Shown: positions 1 to 5,810 of the stretch, piece by piece
How the letters are laid out: each line of letters begins with the position of its first letter
Numbering within the stretch: position 1 is the first letter of the stretch
DNA from: Candidatus Hydrogenedentota bacterium
GTDB taxonomy: Bacteria; Hydrogenedentota; Hydrogenedentia; Hydrogenedentales; SLHB01
Direction: 5' to 3'
DNA: 6,589 bases
NCBI GenBank assembly: GCA_007118235.1
Contig: SKRY01000193.1
Coordinates: 1 to 6,589, forward strand
The notes under the pieces: generated by a model
The model's input: only the letters and a program-made list of their open reading frames with translations
Told to the model about the DNA's origin: nothing
Databases searched by the model: none
Translations under genes and position numbers: made by a program

Positions 1-292
1 TGCGGTCCCCGTCGAGAGGCAAGCGCCACCGTCCCTCGTCGTCGGTCACGGTGACCTCCCGGCCGTTGGATACGCGGACGTCCGGCACGCCGGGATCGCC
101 CTCCTCCCGCTCGCCCGAGCCGTTGCGGTCATGAAACACGACGCCCTCGGCGTAGACCGTTTCCTCCGCGTTGGCGGGCTGGCCCACGACAAACGCCGCC
201 CCACCCGCGAGCATGGACTGCAAAAAGCGGCGCCGTGTGGGATTGGCCAGCGGAGCCGCAAGACTCCGGAGAGTATGATCGTTCTCGTTCAT
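1..292 (-). CDS. Tat-exported calcineurin-like phosphoesterase, N-terminal part (3' end beyond window)
   Basis: Only the first 97 codons are present; the gene runs off the left edge. Residues 20-25 read RRRFLQ, a twin-arginine motif. A hydrophobic stretch (about 26-38) and an ANA signal peptidase site near residue 42 follow, so a Tat-exported protein is expected. The mature start carries GVVFHDRNGSGERE, then DVRVSNGREV and DDEGRWRLP. This matches the small beta-sandwich domain that precedes the metal-dependent phosphoesterase domain in many bacterial calcineurin-like phosphoesterases. The catalytic domain with its His/Asp metal ligands is outside the window, so activity cannot be judged. The ATG at 292 is supported by an AAGGAGC ribosome-binding site 8 nt upstream (complement of 301-307). 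The gene is transcribed away from the acylase gene, with a shared 200-bp control region. An exported protein with only the SdrD-like N-terminal domain and a different catalytic domain is the main alternative. Confidence 0.82.
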   Translation of the reverse strand, partial: MNENDHTLRSLAAPLANPTRRRFLQSMLAGGAAFVVGQPANAEETVYAEGVVFHDRNGSGEREEGDPGVPDVRVSNGREVTVTDDEGRWRLPLDGDR

Positions 293-300
293 TGGTAGAA

Positions 301-307
301 GCTCCTT
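301..307 (-). promoter_or_regulatory. Ribosome-binding site of the phosphoesterase gene
   Basis: On the minus strand this reads AAGGAGC, a near-perfect Shine-Dalgarno sequence, 8 nt before the ATG at 292. It fixes the start of the phosphoesterase and argues against an overlapping minus-strand reading frame that begins at 314. Confidence 0.75.
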
Positions 308-320
308 GGTTCAAGTCGAG

Positions 321-359
321 CTATCGCCACCCGCCGCTCCATCGGCGGAGACCTGATAG
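321..359 (-). promoter_or_regulatory. Two-part hairpin in the predicted phosphoesterase 5' leader
   Basis: CCGCCG at 331-336 pairs perfectly with CGGCGG at 343-348 around a 6-nt loop. An outer CTATC/GATAG pairing (321-325 with 355-359) closes it across small internal loops. It lies between the predicted minus-strand promoter and the ribosome-binding site at 301-307, so it would be in the 5' untranslated RNA. It could affect translation or stability, or be a chance fold in GC-rich DNA. I do not recognise it as a known riboswitch. Confidence 0.35.
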
Positions 360-366
360 GTCCCTC

Positions 367-395
367 ACTATACGGCCCCCGTACTCATGGTTCAA
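367..395 (-). promoter_or_regulatory. Candidate sigma70-type promoter for the phosphoesterase
   Basis: On the minus strand, TTGAAC (390-395) and TATAGT (367-372) are separated by 17 bp. These match the -35 and -10 consensus at 4/6 and 5/6 positions. Transcription would start near 360 and give a leader of about 68 nt that includes the hairpin and the ribosome-binding site. Based on consensus matching only. Confidence 0.45.
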
Positions 396-399
396 CCAT
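387..399. promoter_or_regulatory. 13-bp palindrome, possible operator
   Basis: ATGGTT-C-AACCAT is a perfect inverted repeat with 6-bp arms and a single central base. It overlaps the predicted minus-strand -35 box and lies just upstream of the predicted plus-strand promoter. A dimeric regulator bound here could affect both divergent genes. No regulator gene is visible in the window, and short palindromes occur by chance. Confidence 0.3.
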
Positions 400-420
400 T
401 GGCTAATGCGTGAGGATAAG

Positions 421-450
421 ATGACGCCCGCACCGTGGTCATGCTACAAT
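421..450 (+). promoter_or_regulatory. Candidate sigma70-type promoter for the acylase gene
   Basis: ATGACG (421-426) and TACAAT (445-450) are separated by 18 bp and match the -35 and -10 consensus at 4/6 and 5/6. Transcription would begin near 457, leaving a leader of about 36 nt before the ATG at 493. If correct, it excludes the in-frame ATG at 421 as a start, since that codon would lie upstream of the transcript. It may also drive the two genes further downstream. Confidence 0.45.
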
Positions 451-484
451 TCGGCTCATTGTGGGGACGGAAGAGGCTACCACT

Positions 485-488
485 GGAG
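485..488 (+). promoter_or_regulatory. Weak ribosome-binding site of the acylase gene
   Basis: GGAG lies only 4 nt before the ATG at 493, closer than ideal. It is still the best Shine-Dalgarno match near any in-frame start that leaves the signal peptide at the N terminus. A later ATG at 520 would also keep the hydrophobic core but has no upstream purine-rich site. Confidence 0.45.
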
Positions 489-492
489 AATC

Positions 493-3400
493 ATGAACCA
501 CAAGACGTTGCACGATATCATGCCCCGCCTCCCCAAGGTTCTTTTGGGGCTGCTGACTGTTGCCATAATAATCACATCATGGCATGCAGGCGCGGCGTCC
601 CCTCGCGAACTTTGGGCTCAGGCGACGCTGTACCGCGATGAATGGGGAACGCCTCACATCTACGGCGAGACGCCGCGCGCAATGGCCTTCGCCTTCGGGT
701 ACGCGCAGGCGGAGGATCATCTCGAAGAGATGCTCATGGCCTATCGTATCGCGAATGGGCGGGCGGCCGAGGTGATGGGCGAGCCCTATGCGGAATCCGA
801 TGCGTTTTCGCTGAAAATCGGCCACGCCGCACTCGCCCAGCAGGCGTATCGCAACACCGATTCCGTCACGCGGGAGCTGTGTGAAGGCTTCGCCCTGGGC
901 GTCAATAGCTGGCTCTCCGAGAATTACGAAGAAGCGCCCACATGGGCGGAGGGCGTGCGGCCTCAGGACATCCTGGCGCTGTTGCACGCCTTTCTGATGA
1001 CCACGGCGCCCTTTGATCTGCCCGATGTCTACCACCGATCCCCCGCCATGCCCTCGGCCAACGCGTGGGCGGTCAGCGGCGCGCATTCCGTCACGGGGGA
1101 GGCGCTTCTCGCCATCAACCCGCATGTGGACTATGGCGGGCCGTTCCAATGGTATGAGGCGCATCTCGTCACTCAAGACATGAACATGGCGGGAGCGACG
1201 ATTTTCGGCTTGCCCGTTATTTTGCAAGGCCACAACGAGGTCTTGGGATGGGGGCTGGCGCCGAATGAGCCCGATATCAGCGACATGTACATCGAACAGC
1301 CCCAACGGGTGGCCCGGAATCCGGCGCAATTCAACCAACCCCAAATCGACCACGAATTGTTCCAGCAATTGCAGGACTTGGCGAACATCGTCCCGTTCAA
1401 CGTCCGGACACCGACAGGCTTCGCGGAACACTACGTACACCAAATCCACACCCCACGCGGACCGGTCATGGGGACGTTCCGGGGGCGCCGTGTCTCGTAC
1501 AAGGTCGGCGGCTACCACGATTTCGGGGGCCTGCGCCAACTCGTGGAGATGGGCCGGGCCCGCAACCTGCGCGAGTTCCAGGCGGCCCTGGCCATGCGGC
1601 AACTCCCCTCGTTCCACGTGGTGTACGCTGACCGGGCCGGCAACATCTTCTATCTCTACAACGCCACGGTTGGCACGAAATACATGGGGTCCGGAAGTGG
1701 CGGGGAAACCCGAATGATGCAGGGCAGCGACCCGGATGATGAGGACGAGGATCCCCATTTCGTGGACTGGCAAAGCCCCGTGCCCGCGGGGGACACCCGG
1801 TACCGGTGGGGCCCCATTGTGCCGTTGTCCGCGTTGCCCAGCCTCACCAACCCCAGCGCCGGCTTTGTCCAAGCGAGCGGGACACCGCCATGGGGCGCCA
1901 CGAACAACGCGGAGATCAATCCCGGCGATTACCCCTATTGGTTCGTGCGCGATGCCGACACGCCCCGCGCCCGGCGCGTGCGAAGCCTGCTCGGACGATC
2001 GCCCCGCAACTTCCACGACATCCAGTCCATGCTGTATGACGCCGCCGCGCCCTTCGCCATGGAGGCCGTGCCCCATTTGCTGCAGGCGGGAGAGGCGCAT
2101 CAGAACGTCCTTACGCGCATTCACCCCGACGTCCCGGCGGCCCTGAACATCCTGCGGGACTGGAACCATATGGCCGAGCCTAGCAGCGTGGGCATGACCT
2201 ATTTCGACACGTGGTGGCGCGCGCTCAAGGCCATCGCCCCGCCCGTCTTGCACAACGAGGAACGCCTTCGCGCCGCCATCCGCGAGGATAGCGAGGCGAT
2301 GCGGGAACTCTCGCTCCGGGCAGTGGGAGAGGCCGCCAAGCATATGCGTAACCAGCATCAGACCCTGACGGTCCCGTGGGAATATGTGCATCGCGTACAA
2401 CGCGGCGACAAGAATGCCCCCCTGCCCGGCGGCGGCTCGGGAGACAGCATCTTCTTCTCCGACCGGCCCACCGCGAACAACGCCAACCCCCGGCCGGTAC
2501 AGAAGGGGTACGGCTACGCCATGGCCGTTCGATTCGGCGAAACGCCCGAAGCGGTGAGCATGCTTCCCTTTGGCGCGTCTCAGGACCCCCGGTCTCCGCA
2601 TTACGACGACCAGTTCGAGTTGTTCACCAACCGCCGGTTCAAACGCACCCGGTTCCGCCACGACGAGGTGCAACGCGCGGCGCAACGCGCGGTGGGCCGC
2701 AACATCCTGCTCCGCCCACGGGGCATCGAGGCGCAATTCCAGCTTCGGGCCGAGGTTCCCATCGAGGCGAGACTGGACGTCTCCAGTGAACCGCCCGCGC
2801 CCTTGCCGGAAGGACTGGCCGCGTTCAGCCTGTTCGCGGAACTCGAGACCGCCCGGCCCGGCATCCCCTTCACGGTGGATGTCGACGTGTTCATCCCAGA
2901 GACATTGGCCGACAGCCGGCACTTTCCCTATCTGGGAGTGTGGGTGTGCGATGCCTCGGGCGAATGGCGGCCCGCGGAGCTGCAAGAAAGCCACTCAGCA
3001 ATTCGTACCCTGACCGCGCGGGAGCAAGGCGCGCAGACCTTCGCCGTGCTGGGACCGGACGCGTTTCTGCGGCGGCCCGATGTGGAAGTGGCGGACCGGT
3101 TCGGCGTCACGCCGCGCGATCCCGATTGGGAGCCTGCGGGCCCCATGGAGATCGACCCGGAAGATCATGCCGGCCCGTTCTTGCTGGAAGGCGGCATGGA
3201 AGACCTTTCGCCGCCCGTCGCGCCGGGTGAAGAGGTGAGTCCATTCATGGAGGACATGGAAGAACGCGAAAGGCCCAGCGGTCCGCGCATGCACATCGAA
3301 CCCGCCGATGAACCTCCGGAAGGCGTTTCCCTGACGCAATTGCCGGACGACAACCGTTTCCGGGTGTTTGCGGGGGCGCGGCAACAAACCGAGGATAGGG

Positions 3401-4287
3401 AAGATTCCTTGACGCCCCCCCAGACGGGCTCGATCCTCACGCCACGAGAGGATGCACTAGACACGGACGAACCCGAACGGCTGGCGCAACTCCCCGATGC
3501 GCCCGCGGACATGGAACCCCGTGTTCAGGAGCCGCCCGAACAGGCGGAAGCGTTCACAACGCCCGAAGCCGAAGAAAGGGAGCCGGTCATCGAGTTTACC
3601 CCTCCGGAAGACCAAGAAACCGCCCCCGAGCGGCGCATCCAGTTCAGCCGGCCCGAGGATGAGATCATGGCGGAGCGCCGCCGGCAAGCGCAAGCGGAGG
3701 AACAAGCCCGTCAGGAAGGGCGGGATCCGGTCATCCAGTACACGCCCGACGGCGATGCATCCCCCCAAGATGGTCCCCGGCGTCATTTCGCCTTCACGGA
3801 AGAGGAAGGACAAGAGGCCGCGGCGCGGTTGCGGGCGCAACAAGAGCAGGAAGCGGCCGGCGGCCCATCCGCCGAGGATTACAAGGCGGTGGGACCGGTT
3901 CAATGGGGCCGTAACATTCAAGTTCGCGCCCCCGAGATGCAGGCCAGCTTCCATGTGCAGGCCAACACCGCCATCCAAGCGCGCGTGGCCATTCCCAACC
4001 GGCCGCCCTCGCCGCCTCCGGCCGGCATGGCCGCCTTCACGGAGTATTTGCTACTGGAACATCATCCCGCTGGGGTAGGCCTCCGGGCGAGCGTAAGCGT
4101 GCGATTGCCTTCCGGCGTCTGTGACGCGGAACACATGGGCGAGCTTCGGCTCTACTACCATCACCCGAGCGATGGCTGGCGGCCGGTGGACGGAGCGCGC
4201 TTCAATCCCGACACGGAAACCTTTAGCGCGCTCGACAGACCAGCCGGGCTCTACGTGGTGTTCGGCCCATCGGAATATAGACGGTAA
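493..4287 (+). CDS. Secreted penicillin-acylase-family (Ntn hydrolase) protein with long C-terminal extension
   Basis: Encodes 1264 residues. Residues 1-35 look like a Sec signal peptide: basic start, hydrophobic core VLLGLLTVAIIITSW, AGA cleavage region. The Ntn-hydrolase core follows. Family hallmarks are RDEWGTPHIYGE (48-59), GYAQAEDHLEEM (69-80), the beta-chain start region with ANAWAVSGAHS (189-199), AINPHVDYGG (207-216) and NNAE (471-474, where the family's oxyanion-hole Asn is expected). PGGGSGDS and HYDDQFELF (703-711) lie near the end of the core. Known members hydrolyse amide bonds of beta-lactams, acyl-homoserine lactones or other N-acyl compounds after self-cleavage before a Ser. 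Here the motif is Ser188-Ala189-Asn190-Ala191-Trp192 instead of Ser-Asn-x-Trp, so the nucleophile is displaced or lost. Family proteins are usually about 750-850 residues. The extra length is two related beta-rich domains (about 745-856 and 1142-1264) joined by an acidic linker. The substrate is unknown. An in-frame opening reaches back to 235, but the signal peptide and promoter support the ATG at 493. Confidence 0.9.
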   Translation: MNHKTLHDIMPRLPKVLLGLLTVAIIITSWHAGAASPRELWAQATLYRDEWGTPHIYGETPRAMAFAFGYAQAEDHLEEMLMAYRIANGRAAEVMGEPYAESDAFSLKIGHAALAQQAYRNTDSVTRELCEGFALGVNSWLSENYEEAPTWAEGVRPQDILALLHAFLMTTAPFDLPDVYHRSPAMPSANAWAVSGAHSVTGEALLAINPHVDYGGPFQWYEAHLVTQDMNMAGATIFGLPVILQGHNEVLGWGLAPNEPDISDMYIEQPQRVARNPAQFNQPQIDHELFQQLQDLANIVPFNVRTPTGFAEHYVHQIHTPRGPVMGTFRGRRVSYKVGGYHDFGGLRQLVEMGRARNLREFQAALAMRQLPSFHVVYADRAGNIFYLYNATVGTKYMGSGSGGETRMMQGSDPDDEDEDPHFVDWQSPVPAGDTRYRWGPIVPLSALPSLTNPSAGFVQASGTPPWGATNNAEINPGDYPYWFVRDADTPRARRVRSLLGRSPRNFHDIQSMLYDAAAPFAMEAVPHLLQAGEAHQNVLTRIHPDVPAALNILRDWNHMAEPSSVGMTYFDTWWRALKAIAPPVLHNEERLRAAIREDSEAMRELSLRAVGEAAKHMRNQHQTLTVPWEYVHRVQRGDKNAPLPGGGSGDSIFFSDRPTANNANPRPVQKGYGYAMAVRFGETPEAVSMLPFGASQDPRSPHYDDQFELFTNRRFKRTRFRHDEVQRAAQRAVGRNILLRPRGIEAQFQLRAEVPIEARLDVSSEPPAPLPEGLAAFSLFAELETARPGIPFTVDVDVFIPETLADSRHFPYLGVWVCDASGEWRPAELQESHSAIRTLTAREQGAQTFAVLGPDAFLRRPDVEVADRFGVTPRDPDWEPAGPMEIDPEDHAGPFLLEGGMEDLSPPVAPGEEVSPFMEDMEERERPSGPRMHIEPADEPPEGVSLTQLPDDNRFRVFAGARQQTEDREDSLTPPQTGSILTPREDALDTDEPERLAQLPDAPADMEPRVQEPPEQAEAFTTPEAEEREPVIEFTPPEDQETAPERRIQFSRPEDEIMAERRRQAQAEEQARQEGRDPVIQYTPDGDASPQDGPRRHFAFTEEEGQEAAARLRAQQEQEAAGGPSAEDYKAVGPVQWGRNIQVRAPEMQASFHVQANTAIQARVAIPNRPPSPPPAGMAAFTEYLLLEHHPAGVGLRASVSVRLPSGVCDAEHMGELRLYYHHPSDGWRPVDGARFNPDTETFSALDRPAGLYVVFGPSEYRR
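2671..2694 (+). repeat. 12-bp tandem duplication inside the acylase gene
   Basis: CAACGCGCGGCG is followed directly by CAACGCGCGGTG (11 of 12 identical), encoding QRAA then QRAV. It lies at the junction between the Ntn core and the first C-terminal domain. This looks like a small in-frame slippage duplication in an exposed linker. Confidence 0.5.
2725..3060 (+). repeat. C-terminal beta-rich domain, copy 1 (acylase residues about 745-856)
   Basis: This segment aligns by eye with residues 1142-1264 of the same protein. Shared landmarks in order are IEARLDVSSEPPAP / IQARVAIPNRPPSP, EGLAAFSLFAELE / AGMAAFTEYLLLE, VDVDVFIPE / ASVSVRLPS, SGEWRPAE / SDGWRPVD, and FAVLGP / YVVFGP. Alternating hydrophobic residues suggest a beta-sandwich. 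I do not recognise the family; a carbohydrate-, surface- or protein-binding role is possible but unproven. Confidence 0.7.
3061..3915 (+). other. Acidic low-complexity linker of the acylase (residues about 857-1141)
   Basis: About 285 codons rich in Glu, Asp, Pro, Gln and Arg with few large hydrophobics separate the two C-terminal domains. It includes echoing pieces such as PFLLEGGMED and PFMEDMEER, and a later degenerate tandem repeat. The frame stays open throughout and codon style matches the rest of the gene, so it is part of the protein. It is probably disordered, with a charged coiled-coil-prone patch (ERRRQAQAEEQARQEG). Such linkers act as spacers between exported domains or from the cell surface. 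Confidence 0.65.
3577..3864 (+). repeat. Degenerate 48-residue tandem repeat in the acylase linker (two units)
   Basis: Unit 1 (3577-3720) begins REPVIEFTPPED and unit 2 (3721-3864) begins RDPVIQYTPDGD. Each continues with an Arg-Arg-x-x-Phe segment, a Glu cluster, and an Ala/Arg/Gln/Glu-rich tail. The two align without gaps over 48 residues with 15 identities by my count. The start is clearly related; the tail similarity could be compositional. Confidence 0.45.
3916..4284 (+). repeat. C-terminal beta-rich domain, copy 2 (acylase residues 1142-1264)
   Basis: Second copy of the domain at 2725-3060, forming the very C terminus. AGMAAFTEYLLLE, ASVSVRLPS, LRLYYHHPSDGWRPVD and YVVFGP match the first copy in order and spacing. 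The copies are well diverged at the residue level, so the duplication is old. There is no C-terminal membrane anchor or sorting signal. Confidence 0.7.
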
Positions 4288-4374
4288 GCGTTATGTCTCT
4301 CTTGGCGCGCCTGCGTCAACGCGAAGGAGCGTGAGAAAGGTCAGACCCCACATCAAACCACAACAGACGCCCGA

Positions 4375-4379
4375 AAGGA
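4375..4379 (+). promoter_or_regulatory. Ribosome-binding site of the M20 peptidase gene
   Basis: AAGGA ends 11 nt before the ATG at 4391, slightly long but usable. It supports that start over the open in-frame stretch reaching back into the acylase gene. A GTG at 4331 in the same frame has AAGGAG only 1 nt upstream, too close to work well. Confidence 0.5.
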
Positions 4380-4390
4380 CGCTTATTACC

Positions 4391-5767
4391 ATGCCGCCAC
4401 TGGCCGAAAAGGCTTGCGAATACGCCCGCGCTCAGCGCGAGGCTCACCTGGAACAGCTTCAGGCGCTCTTGCGGATGCCGAGCATCTCCACATTGCCGGA
4501 ACACAGCCCCGACATACAGCGCACGGCGCAATGGCTCGCCGATGAGTTGCGCCGGCTCGGAATGAAGAACGTGGAGATTTCCCCCACCGATGGACATCCC
4601 GTCGTGTATGGAGAATGGCTGGGCGCCGAAGGAAGCCCCACCGTCCTGATCTACGGCCATTACGACGTCCAGCCCGCGGATCCCTTGGACGAATGGGACT
4701 CCCCGCCTTTCGAGCCCGTGATCCGAGGTGAAGACATCCATGCCCGGGGCGCATCCGATATGAAGGGCCAGATCGCCGCGATCCTGCGCGCCGTGGACGC
4801 CTTGAGGGCGCAAGGGGATTTGCCCGTCAATGTCAAGTTCCTGCTCGAAGGCGAGGAGGAAGTGGGTTCGCCCCATCTCGGCGCCTTTATCGACGCCCAT
4901 TCGGACATGCTGAGCTGCGATGTGGTGCTCAACTGCGATTCCGGCATCCAGGCGCCCGATACGCCCGCCATCACCTACGCGTTGCGGGGCCTCGCTTACT
5001 TTGAAGTTGAGGTTCAAGGCCCGGAAAAGGACCTCCATTCGGGCCTTTTTGGCGGCGCCGTCCACAATCCGGCCCAGGCCTTGTGTGAACTCATCGCGGG
5101 CATGCACGACGCGGAAGGCCGCATAACGCTGCCGGGATTCTACGATAGGGTGCGCGAACTGGAGCCCGATGAACGGGAATCCATGGCGAAATTGCCGCAT
5201 TCCGGCGCGGAATGGCTGGAAATGAGCGGGGCCCCCGCCCTTTGGGGCGAAAGCGGGTACACGGTGCTGGAGCGGATCGGCGCGCGTCCCACCCTCGATG
5301 TGAACGGGCTCGTGAGCGGGTTCACGGGAACCGGCAGCAAAACCGTTCTACCCGCCAAGGCCTTGGCCAAGATCTCGATGCGGCTCGTGCCGGATCAAGA
5401 TAGCGGCGAGGTCTACGGTCAACTCTGCGAGTACATGCGGCGGAATGCTCCGGAGTCCATCACGTGGGAAGTCCGGGAGATGACCCACGCCCCCGCCGCC
5501 ATCATGGACCGGCGCGCCCCGGCCATGCAGGTGGCGCGAAAGGCGTTGGAGGATGTTTTCGGCGTTTCCCCCATCTTCCGGCGGGAAGGCGGCACGATTC
5601 CCGTCGTTCACTTGCTTCAAACCAAGCTGGGCGTGGACACGGTCATGCTGGGTTGCGCGATGCCCGGCGACGGCATCCACGGTCCAAACGAGAAGCATCA
5701 TCTCCCCAACTTCTTCCGGGGCATTGAGACCTACATTCGATTCCTGTGCGGGCTGGCGGAGCAGTAA
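4391..5767 (+). CDS. M20-family metallopeptidase (dipeptidase-like)
   Basis: Encodes 458 residues, the usual length for M20 dipeptidases. It has no signal peptide, so it is probably cytoplasmic. The two-metal site can be read directly: His90 and Asp92 in YGHYDVQP, bridging Asp123 in RGASDMKG, catalytic base Glu156 and ligand Glu157 in EGEEEVGS, Asp183 in NCDSG, and His430 in GIHGPNE. His216 in DLHSGLFGG is the conserved His of the inserted lid/dimerisation domain (about 190-350), which contributes to the active site across the dimer in carnosinase-type enzymes. Family members hydrolyse dipeptides, N-acyl amino acids or related amides using Zn or Mn. The intact motifs predict activity; exact substrate cannot be read. 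The gene follows the acylase by 103 bp and precedes the propeller gene by 43 bp on the same strand, suggesting co-transcription. It might process products released by the exported acylase, but this is only a contextual inference. Confidence 0.94.
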   Translation: MPPLAEKACEYARAQREAHLEQLQALLRMPSISTLPEHSPDIQRTAQWLADELRRLGMKNVEISPTDGHPVVYGEWLGAEGSPTVLIYGHYDVQPADPLDEWDSPPFEPVIRGEDIHARGASDMKGQIAAILRAVDALRAQGDLPVNVKFLLEGEEEVGSPHLGAFIDAHSDMLSCDVVLNCDSGIQAPDTPAITYALRGLAYFEVEVQGPEKDLHSGLFGGAVHNPAQALCELIAGMHDAEGRITLPGFYDRVRELEPDERESMAKLPHSGAEWLEMSGAPALWGESGYTVLERIGARPTLDVNGLVSGFTGTGSKTVLPAKALAKISMRLVPDQDSGEVYGQLCEYMRRNAPESITWEVREMTHAPAAIMDRRAPAMQVARKALEDVFGVSPIFRREGGTIPVVHLLQTKLGVDTVMLGCAMPGDGIHGPNEKHHLPNFFRGIETYIRFLCGLAEQ

Positions 5768-5796
5768 CCCCATGGCGCAGGAAACCCCAACCAGAT

Positions 5797-5801
5797 AGGA
5801 G
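5797..5801 (+). promoter_or_regulatory. Ribosome-binding site of the beta-propeller gene
   Basis: AGGAG lies 9 nt before the ATG at 5811. An in-frame TAG at 5796-5798 overlaps it, so no earlier start is possible in this frame. Confidence 0.65.
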
Positions 5802-5810
5802 ACGTATCCA

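Noticed and set aside
129..314. Minus-strand frame starting at 314
   Set aside because: It overlaps the phosphoesterase frame, which has a twin-arginine signal and a domain match; this one would start upstream of the ribosome-binding site and has no motif.
235..492. N-terminal extension of the acylase to GTG 235 or ATG 421
   Set aside because: It would place extra hydrophilic residues before a clear signal peptide, overlap the divergent gene, and start upstream of the predicted transcription start.
577..2994. An 805-codon minus-strand open frame opposite the acylase
   Set aside because: It is a mirror of GC-rich codon bias in the well-supported acylase frame; its translation has no recognisable motif and no ribosome-binding site.
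3497..4078. A basic, Arg/Lys/Pro-rich plus-strand frame inside the acylase linker
   Set aside because: This is the frame-shifted reading of the acidic Glu/Pro-rich linker; the acylase frame continues through into a recognisable second domain copy.
4121..4390. N-terminal extension of the M20 gene into the acylase gene
   Set aside because: The in-frame sequence overlaps the acylase C-terminal domain and has no M20 homology; family length and AAGGA site favour ATG 4391.
4288..4390. Terminator or small gene in the acylase-M20 gap
   Set aside because: The only hairpins are very short, no T-run follows, and the 13-codon frame at 4293-4334 has no ribosome-binding site.
4316..5200. A 294-codon minus-strand open frame opposite the M20 gene
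   Set aside because: It overlaps the catalytic motifs of the M20 peptidase on the other strand and has no family signature; a codon-bias shadow.
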